Below, piece after piece: positions 25,761 to 33,524 of a DNA stretch of 52,155 bases (position 1 is the first letter of the stretch; the number at the start of each line of letters is the position of its first letter). This DNA comes from an uncultured Verrucomicrobiota bacterium (GTDB lineage: Bacteria > Verrucomicrobiota > Verrucomicrobiia > Opitutales > Opitutaceae). The translations under genes and the position numbers were made by a program. The stretch is taken from NCBI GenBank assembly GCA_913058185.1, contig CAJXQX010000022.1, positions 1 through 52,155 on the forward strand, given 5' to 3'. The notes under the pieces were generated by a model. That model did not search any database. It saw only the letters and a program-made list of their open reading frames with translations, and was not told the DNA's origin.

Positions 25761-27269
25761 CTACGTGAGGTATTTTTCGCGCAGCTGCGCGGCGCCGTCG
25801 GCGCGCCCCGTAGTTTCCAAGCGGTCGAGGTAGCGTTTGAAAGCCTCAGTGCTGCCGGGTTCTCCTGGCTTCGTGAGTCGGGCGTGGTGGGGCCCCCCTT
25901 CTTGCATGACTGTCCAGAGCGGATCGGTTACGTCGGAGCTGTGAGTCGCCATTTTTTGCATTTGGGCGTCATGCCAGCGGGCCAACCGCCACGCGCCTTC
26001 CCGGCAAACATCGGGGTTCTGGGGGGCGAGGTCGTTCTGTTCGTGGGGATCGGCTGCGAGATCGTAGAGCATCTCTTGGGGGAAGAGATGGAATCCGTCG
26101 TGGTAGGTGCGCAGGTAGATCCAGTTGTCCCAACGAACGCTGCGTTGGCAAACGTGGGCGCATTGGCTAATTACGACTTCGTCGCGTCCTGTCGCGGGGG
26201 AGTCTTCCCGGAGCGTGGGGGCATAACTTTGGCCGTCCCAAATCGGACACGTTTCACCGTCGAGCATTTCCATAAGAGTCGGGGCAAGATCGAGGTTGTA
26301 ATGAAGCGCCGTGTTTTCGCCGATGCTGCTGCCTGGCCATTTGATGATTAGAGGGATGCGGCAGGTGCCCACATCGGCGGTGCCATGTTCGCCGTAAATC
26401 CCCAACTCACCTTGGTTTTCACCGTGATCCGCTGAAATGATAATGACAGTTTCATCGTAAATGCCGGCTGCCTTCAATTGGGCAACAATCCGTCCGACTT
26501 GATCGTCCACGTAACGAATACCGGTATCATACCCGTCGATCATGCGACGGAGTTCGTCGGATGAGGTGAGGCTCCAAGGATGACGAGGAAAGTCCTGCTC
26601 AGACGTGCTACTCGGCGCGGCGCCATACATGCCCACATCCAATGCGGTGTGAGGTCCGGTCATTTTCTGATGCCGGGCCAAAACGTCAGGTTCCTCGAGC
26701 CACGCGGGCAGGGGATCGTCGGCAAATGGGTTGGGGTAGTTCTCGGGAGCTCGATAGGGGGTATGCGGATCCCAGTAATTGATGTGGAGGAACCAATCAT
26801 CTTTGGCCGCGTTGGTCTGCATCCAACGATCTACGACCGGAGCGACGACTTCGGCAGATTCCATGCCTTCCTGGCCCGTGTTGTGGATCTCGTTGAAGCC
26901 GGCGTAAAACCAGTGAGCGGCATGGCGCTGACCAAACGGTGAAATCATCGCGGTGTGCATCCCCAATTTCTGGAGCTGTCGCGCCAACCCTTGTTCGACG
27001 AACGTGTCGGTGAATCCGCGTGAAGCGCCTTCGTTCTTGGGGTTGGCGGCGGTGCCACCATGGCCAACGACGCCCGTTTGGATTCCGAATCTCCCGCTAT
27101 ACATGGCGGTGCGTGACGGCAAGCAAGGCGCGTCACTCGCGTAACATTGGCGAAACTTCATCGCATGAGCGCTGATCGCATCTATGTTGGGCGATGTATT
27201 TCGGTGGTATCCGTAGCAACCCAGATGATCGGGGCGGCATGAATCGATATCAATGTAGAGAATTCGCAT
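25761..27269 (-). CDS. Sulfatase without signal peptide
   Basis: A 502-residue type I sulfatase. The chain begins directly with the first strand and metal site, MRILYIDIDSCRPDHLGCYG, leaving no room for a leader, so it is expected in the cytoplasm. The formylglycine precursor is Cys49 in CLPSR. Other landmarks are 'HINYWDPHTPYRAPENYPNPF', 'VIIISADHGENQGELGIYGEHGTADVGTCRIPLIIKW' (metal Asp-His and the following pattern), and the C-terminal 'EMLYDLAADPHEQNDLA'. Because maturation by FGE in bacteria occurs in the cytosol, a cytoplasmic enzyme can be active. It lies 106 bases upstream of the DUF1592 gene on the same strand. It would act on an imported sulfated mono- or oligosaccharide. Confidence 0.94.
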   Translation of the reverse strand: MRILYIDIDSCRPDHLGCYGYHRNTSPNIDAISAHAMKFRQCYASDAPCLPSRTAMYSGRFGIQTGVVGHGGTAANPKNEGASRGFTDTFVEQGLARQLQKLGMHTAMISPFGQRHAAHWFYAGFNEIHNTGQEGMESAEVVAPVVDRWMQTNAAKDDWFLHINYWDPHTPYRAPENYPNPFADDPLPAWLEEPDVLARHQKMTGPHTALDVGMYGAAPSSTSEQDFPRHPWSLTSSDELRRMIDGYDTGIRYVDDQVGRIVAQLKAAGIYDETVIIISADHGENQGELGIYGEHGTADVGTCRIPLIIKWPGSSIGENTALHYNLDLAPTLMEMLDGETCPIWDGQSYAPTLREDSPATGRDEVVISQCAHVCQRSVRWDNWIYLRTYHDGFHLFPQEMLYDLAADPHEQNDLAPQNPDVCREGAWRLARWHDAQMQKMATHSSDVTDPLWTVMQEGGPHHARLTKPGEPGSTEAFKRYLDRLETTGRADGAAQLREKYLT

Positions 27270-27368
27270 AGTGCTCGATGGGAGTGCTCGAGGAGAGGGC
27301 GTTGTCTCGTTCTTAAATGAAATCAGAATCGATCGAGACAGACAGGGCTGACCGCCACCCTCATCGAC

Positions 27369-28562
27369 TCAGTTTTTATAAAAATCGGCGGGATTGATTG
27401 TGAGGGTAGACGCCACGGGCGTGCCATTTTCCAATGCAGGAATGAAGGTGAGTTCCGTAATCAGACTCCGGACTGTATCCGGCACGATTTGATTGTTATC
27501 CCGGATTTTTAGTAGCTTCCCCTTCGCATCTAAATCCACCTGGATGGAGAAATTAAATGACTGGTGGTCGCGAGTGGACAAAAGAGAGGGAGGAGCCAAC
27601 GACCATGCCGGCCGAGCAGGAACCGTCTCCCGGCGATGTTCCCCAATATGACTGAGCTGGAGAAACTCCCTCGCCTCGTCGTAGGTGAGCTGGTAATGTT
27701 TCTCGGAGAGATTAGTCGCGATCTCCTCACCGTAGCTGAAGAGGTAAATCTTGGTGTCCTTGACCTCGAATCCGGCGGGGAAACCATCGCGCGAGAATCG
27801 CACCTTGCGGGGTTTGGGTCCGACATTGGTCAGGTGTCGATAGAAGCTCGTATCGCTGATTTTACCGTCCCGTCCGACGCGGATCGAAATGAATACATAA
27901 CACTCCGCCAATGGGGTGGGTGACGAAATGCGGAAGGTTATATCTAGTGAGTCGGGATCGTATCCGCCCGCAGCTCCTAGATCTCCGAATTGAGTCGATT
28001 CCATGAGGGAGTCCATCGCCGACATGCTATCACTGAGCTCTGCCATATTCGTTTCGATCGATGCCATTTCGGCTTCAGCCGGACCGCGAATATCAGGATC
28101 ATCCGAATTAGCGGCCGTACTGATTTCGGAAGCGCGACTCTCTAGCTGGCTTTGGCTGGCCGACATCATACTTTCCTGACCTTGAAGATAACTTTGAGTG
28201 CTCGCTTGATCGGCGAAGTCACGCAATTCCTGAGTGCTAAAGGGGTCTGCTGAAAAATCGGCAATCGTCGCTTTCACAGCGCTTACCTTGGTGATCATGC
28301 GCCAGTGTAATCCGCTGGTTTTACGCAGCGAAATATAGTCCGGAGTGGGCGACTGAATCCGCGCGGAGTCACCACGTATTCGCTCCACGGTGACGAGATC
28401 CTCGCCCTGTTGGATGAAAAGTTCGGCGCCAACGAACAGGTGGTGCTCTCGGAGCTCAGCGATTCGAGAATTTACGGAATGAGGTTCAGCGCTCAGGCTG
28501 CACTGCAGGAGCACGAATACGGAAGCGATTCGAATGAGTGGAAGGAAAGATCGAGCGGACAT
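27369..28562 (-). CDS. Exported protein, unknown, with TonB-C-like end
   Basis: A 397-residue protein that I do not recognise. It has a signal peptide (FLPLIRIASVFVLLQCSLSA). A middle region (about 110-190) is rich in Ser, Gln, Glu, Met and Ala ('SQSQLESRASEISTAANS', 'MASIETNMAELSDSMSAMDS') and probably helical or coiled-coil. The last 70 residues ('FSIQVDLDAKGKLLKIRDNN', 'LITELTFIPALENGTPVASTLTI') follow the pattern of the TonB C-terminal fold, in which a target value is built from 'F.PA..NG.PV'. There is no membrane anchor beyond the leader. It lies between two leaderless sulfatase genes. Its role could be a cell-envelope adaptor, but no function is shown. Confidence 0.75.
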   Translation of the reverse strand: MSARSFLPLIRIASVFVLLQCSLSAEPHSVNSRIAELREHHLFVGAELFIQQGEDLVTVERIRGDSARIQSPTPDYISLRKTSGLHWRMITKVSAVKATIADFSADPFSTQELRDFADQASTQSYLQGQESMMSASQSQLESRASEISTAANSDDPDIRGPAEAEMASIETNMAELSDSMSAMDSLMESTQFGDLGAAGGYDPDSLDITFRISSPTPLAECYVFISIRVGRDGKISDTSFYRHLTNVGPKPRKVRFSRDGFPAGFEVKDTKIYLFSYGEEIATNLSEKHYQLTYDEAREFLQLSHIGEHRRETVPARPAWSLAPPSLLSTRDHQSFNFSIQVDLDAKGKLLKIRDNNQIVPDTVRSLITELTFIPALENGTPVASTLTINPADFYKN

Positions 28563-28871
28563 GTTGCGGTTAGGGGTAGGTCACAGGAGATACTCTGTAT
28601 TTCACTCCGGGAATCTAGGAGAAAGTGAGCCTGACGTAATGATTTCGCTGAATGTGGTGAGTGGATTCGCCAGGAGGGAGAAGCGATTAGTTTGGTATTT
28701 TGGGCGCGAAAGGTGGCGATTTACCTTATTGTAGTTGAACGGTTTAGCATATTGCCGAACGTTTCAGGGGAAGCGTCGTTGCTGAACCGATGGGTTGTTA
28801 GACCTCCTGTCAGTCCACATGTTGCGCCGCAATAGCCCCGTCGTGTCGCTTATTTATTTTTTTACCTGCTC
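28563..28871. promoter_or_regulatory. Divergent control region with clustered LacI-type operator-like sites
   Basis: About 310 bases between the unknown exported protein gene (minus) and a sulfatase gene (plus). Three related sites lie within 60 bases: TTGAACGGTTTAG (28735-28747), CCGAACGTTTCAG (28755-28767) and CTGAACCGATGGG (28782-28794). The first two are 20 bases apart centre to centre, about two helical turns. No protein-coding frame is credible here. Confidence 0.5.
28735..28767. promoter_or_regulatory. Pair of LacI-family operator-like sites
   Basis: TTGAACGGTTTAG and CCGAACGTTTCAG (reverse complement CTGAAACGTTCGG) share the half-site CTGAA with a central CG step, the usual architecture of LacI-family operators. 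The single site before the lacI-type gene at 30471-30483 (CTGAAACGTTTAG) matches both. The regulator encoded at 30529-31602 is the natural candidate. Confidence 0.5.
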
Positions 28872-30389
28872 ATGCCCCGCCAATCCGTCTTCTTTCTGAT
28901 TGATACTCAAGGTGCGAATTGCGTGAGCTGTTACTCGGGCAATCCTGAATTACGGACTCCCAATATCGACCGACTTGCGTCTGAAGGCGTGAGATTTGAT
29001 CGGGCCTATACCTGTTCCCCGGTTTGCGGTCCGGCGCGATCTGCAATTATGACAGGTCTGTATCCGCATGCGAATGGTGTTATGGGTAACGATCAGGCAC
29101 CTCACGCGGATCTGCCTTCCATCGGCCAACGTCTCCGCAAGGAGGGATTTGCCACGGGTTACGTGGGCAAATGGCATCTTGATGGTTCGGATTATTTTGG
29201 CGACGGACGATGCGCAGAGGGGTGGGACCCGGAATGCTGGTTCGATGGTCGCAACTACCTAGATTCATTACCCGATGATCATGCCCGGTCGATTTCCCGT
29301 CTCGTGCACAATGCTGACGATGTAAAAGCAAACGGGATCACCGAGGATTTCACCCATGCTCACCGGATTGCTGATCGTGCTCGAGCATTCATTGAGGCGC
29401 ATCGTGATGAGGATTTCTTCTTGGTCGTATCCATCGACGAACCGCATCACCCATTCATCTGCCCCGAACCGTTTGTAAGTTCATTTGATGATTTCGAGTT
29501 TTCGTTGGGCGCGACCGGAGATGATGATCTTTCGAAGAAACCGCGATCCCAGCAAGAGTGGGCAGCCCACTTTAGCGCCGGGCACGAGAAACTGGAACGC
29601 CGAGAAGGTGGACTGGTTTACAAGAACCCTAATTATTTCGCGTGTAACAGCTACAGTGATTACGAACTCGGTCGAGTGATCGAAGCGATCGATTCACACG
29701 CGCCATCCTCCATGGTGGTCTATACCAGTGACCACGGGGATATGTTCCATCGCCATAAACTGAATGGCAAGGGACCCGCGGCCTATGAGGAAATCAGTCG
29801 CATTCCCTTTATTGTCCGTTGGCCGGAGGGGGCACCCGCCGGGGCGGTATCGGAATCGCCGGTGTCTCACATCGACCTGGTCCCAACGTTTCTGGATTTC
29901 TTTGCGGTCGATCGTCCCCCGTTACTGCATGGGAAGTCGCTCTTACCGCAGTGCAGCGACCCGCAGCACAAGACCAACGATAAGGTGTTCATCGAGTTTA
30001 ATCGCTTCGAACTCGATCACGATGGATTTGGTGGGTTCGCCCCGATCCGGGCGGTGTTCGATGGCCGTTACAAACTCGTGATCAATCTACTCGATAGCGA
30101 TGAGTTCTACGACCTGCAGGAAGATCCTGAAGAAGTGAATAACCAGATTGAAAACGAGGCGCTAGCCGGGATCCGAGATGGATTGCATGACGCCATTCTG
30201 GCGTGGCAAGGCGAGACCCGGGACGCATTTCGCACCACGATTTGGGGCCGGAGAAGTTGGCGCGACATCGAGCAATCGACTTGGGGAGGCCCGACGCGCC
30301 CGCGCCCATTTGACGACAAATATTTCCCCCGCAGTTTGCTCTACGAAACGGGTGCAGTCGTCGACAAATTTGTTTATGAAAAGTGTTAG
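28872..30389 (+). CDS. Sulfatase without signal peptide (LacI-linked)
   Basis: A 505-residue type I sulfatase. It starts MPRQSVFFLIDTQGANCVSCYSG with no leader, so a cytoplasmic location is expected. Cys52 in CGPAR is the formylglycine precursor. Other marks are 'GYVGKWHLDGSDYFGDG', 'VSIDEPHHPFICPEPF', 'MVVYTSDHGDMFHRHKLNGKGPAAYEEISRIPFIVRWP' and 'DEFYDLQEDPEEVNNQI'. The first metal-site pair is D-T (LIDTQGAN) where D-D is common, a pattern shared with several cytosolic-type members. A LacI regulator gene follows 139 bases downstream on the same strand and operator-like sites lie upstream, so expression is probably sugar-induced. Confidence 0.94.
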   Translation: MPRQSVFFLIDTQGANCVSCYSGNPELRTPNIDRLASEGVRFDRAYTCSPVCGPARSAIMTGLYPHANGVMGNDQAPHADLPSIGQRLRKEGFATGYVGKWHLDGSDYFGDGRCAEGWDPECWFDGRNYLDSLPDDHARSISRLVHNADDVKANGITEDFTHAHRIADRARAFIEAHRDEDFFLVVSIDEPHHPFICPEPFVSSFDDFEFSLGATGDDDLSKKPRSQQEWAAHFSAGHEKLERREGGLVYKNPNYFACNSYSDYELGRVIEAIDSHAPSSMVVYTSDHGDMFHRHKLNGKGPAAYEEISRIPFIVRWPEGAPAGAVSESPVSHIDLVPTFLDFFAVDRPPLLHGKSLLPQCSDPQHKTNDKVFIEFNRFELDHDGFGGFAPIRAVFDGRYKLVINLLDSDEFYDLQEDPEEVNNQIENEALAGIRDGLHDAILAWQGETRDAFRTTIWGRRSWRDIEQSTWGGPTRPRPFDDKYFPRSLLYETGAVVDKFVYEKC

Positions 30390-30470
30390 CGTAGGCGATC
30401 ATGGCCATCGAAATACCTCAGTATTTGAGGATGGGGAACAGCGCTTAATGGGATTGCATGATAATGAGTG

Positions 30471-30483
30471 CTGAAACGTTTAG
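30471..30483. promoter_or_regulatory. LacI-type operator-like site CTGAAACGTTTAG
   Basis: The core AAACGTTT is a perfect 8-base palindrome with a central CG step, 46 bases before the start of the LacI-family gene. Its position suggests autoregulation. Related sites lie upstream of the adjacent sulfatase (28735-28794) and of the symporter (33404-33415). Confidence 0.55.
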
Positions 30484-30528
30484 AAGTCCGTTGCATTTTC
30501 GAGGAAATAGTGTCAATTAAAACTGTCT

Positions 30529-31602
30529 ATGGCCAAGAAACGAAGTTCTGCCAGTGTGCGCGCAATTGCTGAGAAAGCAGGATTGTCGTTGGGTGCTGTC
30601 TCGATGGCTATGCGGGACGATCCCTCGATCCCAGAGACGACGCGCAATCGGGTTAAGGCGATCGCCAAGGAACTAGGCTATCGGCGCAACGCCCGGGTAT
30701 CTGAGCTCATGGCTCTGTTGAAGCAACAGTCACTCCGCAATGGTCAGGAAACATTGGCGTTTGTCATTCCGGTGAATCGATCGAAATCCGGGATGGAGCA
30801 ATACATTGATACGTCCCTTAACCATGCCAAGAAGCGCGCCGAAGAGCGGGGCTATAGTTTGGAAGTTTTTGAAATGGATGAGCAGGGGATCACGCCCCAT
30901 CGATTGGAGAAAATCATCGAAGCGCGGGGAATCCGCGCGGCTGTTTTTGGACCTCATCGTGATGTCACCGGAGCGGTGCCAATCAATTCTAGCAAGCTCG
31001 CGATGGTGGCGATTGGTTATTCCGTGGTGGAGCCACCCATGCATCGCGTGGTCATCAATCATTACCGCAATATTCACATGGCGATGGCCCAACTGCTGGC
31101 GCGAGGATATGAGCGAATCGGTTTGTTGATCGAGCCCGAATCAGATGCCCGGGCCAGAGATTTGATCACGGCTGGTTTCTGGGATGTGGGGAGACGTTTG
31201 CCTAAGTCGAATCGGATAGAACCCTACGTCGGTCCGCCCGATCAAAAAGCGGTGGATCGTTGGCGTAGTCGCACCACACCCGATGCGGTCATCGGGTGTG
31301 GTGCGCATTGGCACAAACTGCTTTCAGCCCAAGGTGAACTCGACCCGGAGACACTGGGTTACGTCTATATCGATCACTTCGATCGCGAAGGCTTCAATGT
31401 TGCCGGCATTCAATATCAAAACGGAATGTTGACTGAAGTTGCGGTTGATCAAGTGGTCGCCGCTTTACAGGTGAACGAATTCGGAGTGCCGAAGTATCCC
31501 CGCACGACTACCGTGCCGTGTGCTTGGGTAGACGGTGACTCGGTTCGTCCGCTGATCCGTGAGGTTCAGGAACCACTTTTCTTGGTGCCGACAGCGGAGT
31601 AA
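30529..31602 (+). CDS. LacI-family transcriptional regulator
   Basis: A 357-residue LacI/GalR-family regulator. The N-terminal HTH (about residues 8-30, 'VRAIAEKAGLSLGAVSMAMRD') is followed by the second helix and hinge ('IPETTRNRVKAIAKELGYRRNARVSELMALL'). The periplasmic-binding-like effector domain (about 65-345) contains 'ETLAFVIPVNRSK', 'RGIRAAVFGPH' and 'ARGYERIGLLIEPESDARARD', the usual repeat of the sugar-sensing core. It should bind a sugar and release or hold operators of the type found nearby. It lies between a sulfatase (same strand, upstream) and a sodium symporter gene (convergent), which suggests that it senses the sugar they process. Confidence 0.93.
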   Translation: MAKKRSSASVRAIAEKAGLSLGAVSMAMRDDPSIPETTRNRVKAIAKELGYRRNARVSELMALLKQQSLRNGQETLAFVIPVNRSKSGMEQYIDTSLNHAKKRAEERGYSLEVFEMDEQGITPHRLEKIIEARGIRAAVFGPHRDVTGAVPINSSKLAMVAIGYSVVEPPMHRVVINHYRNIHMAMAQLLARGYERIGLLIEPESDARARDLITAGFWDVGRRLPKSNRIEPYVGPPDQKAVDRWRSRTTPDAVIGCGAHWHKLLSAQGELDPETLGYVYIDHFDREGFNVAGIQYQNGMLTEVAVDQVVAALQVNEFGVPKYPRTTTVPCAWVDGDSVRPLIREVQEPLFLVPTAE

Positions 31603-31650
31603 TAAGTCCCAAAGGATTCGAGAACTGATTACAATGAGCGCGTCGGAACA

Positions 31651-31663
31651 CGGCGTCCCGCCG
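31651..31663. terminator. Possible small hairpin between convergent lacI-type and symporter genes
   Basis: CGGCG (31651-31655) and CGCCG (31659-31663) pair around a TCC loop in the 124-base gap between convergent genes. There is no T-run, so this is only a weak terminator candidate. Confidence 0.25.
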
Positions 31664-31726
31664 CGATAGAAATCAACGAAGGCGAAGTCGGACCATTCCG
31701 GCGACGCACGTCGATTAGGAATCGGG

Positions 31727-33322
31727 TTAGGAACCCAGCACGTGGAGGCTCACGTAAAGGGCCAACGTAATTAAGACCACCGCCCCCGAGATTATTCTGG
31801 CTGGCCGCCATTCTTCGTTATTGGAAGCGAATCCTTCAGCCGCGACAGCGACCTTGGAGTCCGGTTTGATCTTCCCGGCGACGAGCATGAAAATGCAGAG
31901 GAAAGCGAAGTTAAGCGCGGCGAAATGCAACCAGTGCATCGGGGTGCCAAAGAAGGTTTCGCCCATACCCCAGGTGAAGTAGCAATAGGTGGCCATGCCG
32001 CCCAAGAGAGAGATCTTCGCGGCCCACGCGGGAACCGAACGCGAGACCATGGCCATAATGACCACCGCCAGAATCGGGATATTAAAGATGGCTCCCAGTT
32101 TCTTCATCAGCGTGAACAAGCCATCGGGGGCATTGGCGATCACCGGAGCGAGGCACATCGCAAAAATGGCGAGGAACATACCAAAGATCTTGCCGATCAA
32201 AACCACCCGTCGGCCATCAGCTTTGGGGTTGATAATACCCTTATAAATATCGAGACCGAAGAGGGTGGAACAGCTGTGGAGCGCACTGTTGAATGAACTT
32301 AGAATCGCGCCAAACATCACGGCTCCAAAGATGCCAGCGAGAGAAGGAGGAAGCACCTCGGCGACGAGGCGCGGATAGGCCGAATCTCCGTTGCCCAGTT
32401 CGCTACCGAACATTTCGATGGCGATAATGCCGGGGAGGACCAAATAGAGAGGTCCGAGAAGTTTGAGTCCCGCGGCGGCGAGCACACCCTTTTGACCTTC
32501 GGCCAGGGACTTGGCGCCGAAGGTGCGCTGCACGATGGCTTGGTTGGTGCACCAGTAGTAGACGTTGATGAGCAACATTCCGGTGAAGAGGGTGCTGAAT
32601 GGGATAGCAGAATCTGACTCTCCGATCGGGCTGATCTTTTCGGTCTGATTGGTGAGGATGCGATCCAGGCCGTCCCCCATACTGCCGTCGCCCAACGCTA
32701 TAAGGCCGAGGATCGGAATCGCGAGACCACCGATGAGGAGGCCGATGCCATTGATCGTGTCGGAAACCGCGACGGCTTTCAGGCCACCGAAGATAGCGTA
32801 AATCGAACCAACGATGCCGATGGCCCAGACCATGATCCAAATCGAGCCGGTTTCACTCACGCCCAGCAACTCATCAACCTTGAACAGCCCGTTCATTCCG
32901 AGCGCGCCGGAGTAGAGCACGAAGGGGAGGAAATTGAGCACTAGAAAGACTAGAAAAAGTCCGCTTAGAATTTGCCGGGTCTGCGCATCAAATCGCTTTT
33001 CCAGAATCTGAGGCACCGTGGTGATGCCACTATTCCAATAGCGGGGAAGAAAATAGAGTGCCAGAACGACGAGCGCTAGGGCCGCGACGACTTCCCATGC
33101 CATCACGATCGTGCCACTGAGGTAGGCACTGCCGTTGAGCCCGATGAGTTGCTCCGTCGAAAGGTTGGTGAGCATCAACGATCCCGCTACGACAAACCAA
33201 GGGAGGCTCTTGCCCGCGAGGAAGTAATTATCCGCGTCACCGTGATCGTCCTGGCGCGTGCGCCACCAGGAGATGAATCCGACCAATGCCGTGAAAAGAA
33301 TAAATGAGAGGAATGAGATCAT
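31727..33322 (-). CDS. Sodium:solute symporter (SSS/SGLT-like)
   Basis: A 531-residue inner-membrane transporter of the solute:sodium symporter family with about 13-14 helices. Family marks are the early 'DNYFLAGKSLPWFVVAGSLMLTNLSTEQLIGLNGSAY' (like bacterial sodium/galactose transporters), 'GLKAVAVSDTINGIGLLIGG' and 'FGAVMFGAILSSFNSALHSCSTLFGLDIYKG' (helix 8 region with the sodium-site Ser pair). The close match to the vSGLT-like pattern in helix 1 suggests a sugar substrate. It is convergent with the LacI gene, and its promoter region carries a LacI-type site at 33404-33415. It may import the sugar or sugar sulfate handled by the leaderless sulfatase. Confidence 0.93.
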   Translation of the reverse strand: MISFLSFILFTALVGFISWWRTRQDDHGDADNYFLAGKSLPWFVVAGSLMLTNLSTEQLIGLNGSAYLSGTIVMAWEVVAALALVVLALYFLPRYWNSGITTVPQILEKRFDAQTRQILSGLFLVFLVLNFLPFVLYSGALGMNGLFKVDELLGVSETGSIWIMVWAIGIVGSIYAIFGGLKAVAVSDTINGIGLLIGGLAIPILGLIALGDGSMGDGLDRILTNQTEKISPIGESDSAIPFSTLFTGMLLINVYYWCTNQAIVQRTFGAKSLAEGQKGVLAAAGLKLLGPLYLVLPGIIAIEMFGSELGNGDSAYPRLVAEVLPPSLAGIFGAVMFGAILSSFNSALHSCSTLFGLDIYKGIINPKADGRRVVLIGKIFGMFLAIFAMCLAPVIANAPDGLFTLMKKLGAIFNIPILAVVIMAMVSRSVPAWAAKISLLGGMATYCYFTWGMGETFFGTPMHWLHFAALNFAFLCIFMLVAGKIKPDSKVAVAAEGFASNNEEWRPARIISGAVVLITLALYVSLHVLGS

Positions 33323-33403
33323 GGGGTAAAAAAGTAGGGGCTTGCTTCGGGGTGAGCGTCGGAAGGGTCAGGCGGCATCACCCGTGGTGGCAGTTCTTTG
33401 TGG

Positions 33404-33415
33404 TGAAAGCGTTCA
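33404..33415. promoter_or_regulatory. LacI-type operator-like site TGAAAGCGTTCA
   Basis: A dyad-like 12-mer (TGAA at one end, TTCA at the other, central GC/CG), about 85 bases upstream of the symporter start at 33322. It fits the half-site CTGAA seen at the sulfatase and lacI sites. No other convincing element is seen in the 200-base gap. Confidence 0.4.
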
Positions 33416-33524
33416 GTTCGAGTGGGGTGTTTTGCGAGAAATTTCGTGATCGGCTAATTTGGCGATCTTTCATGGATCTGCGCCGGTCGAAAGATGGCTG
33501 AGTGTCGTCGGAGGGTGTATCGTT

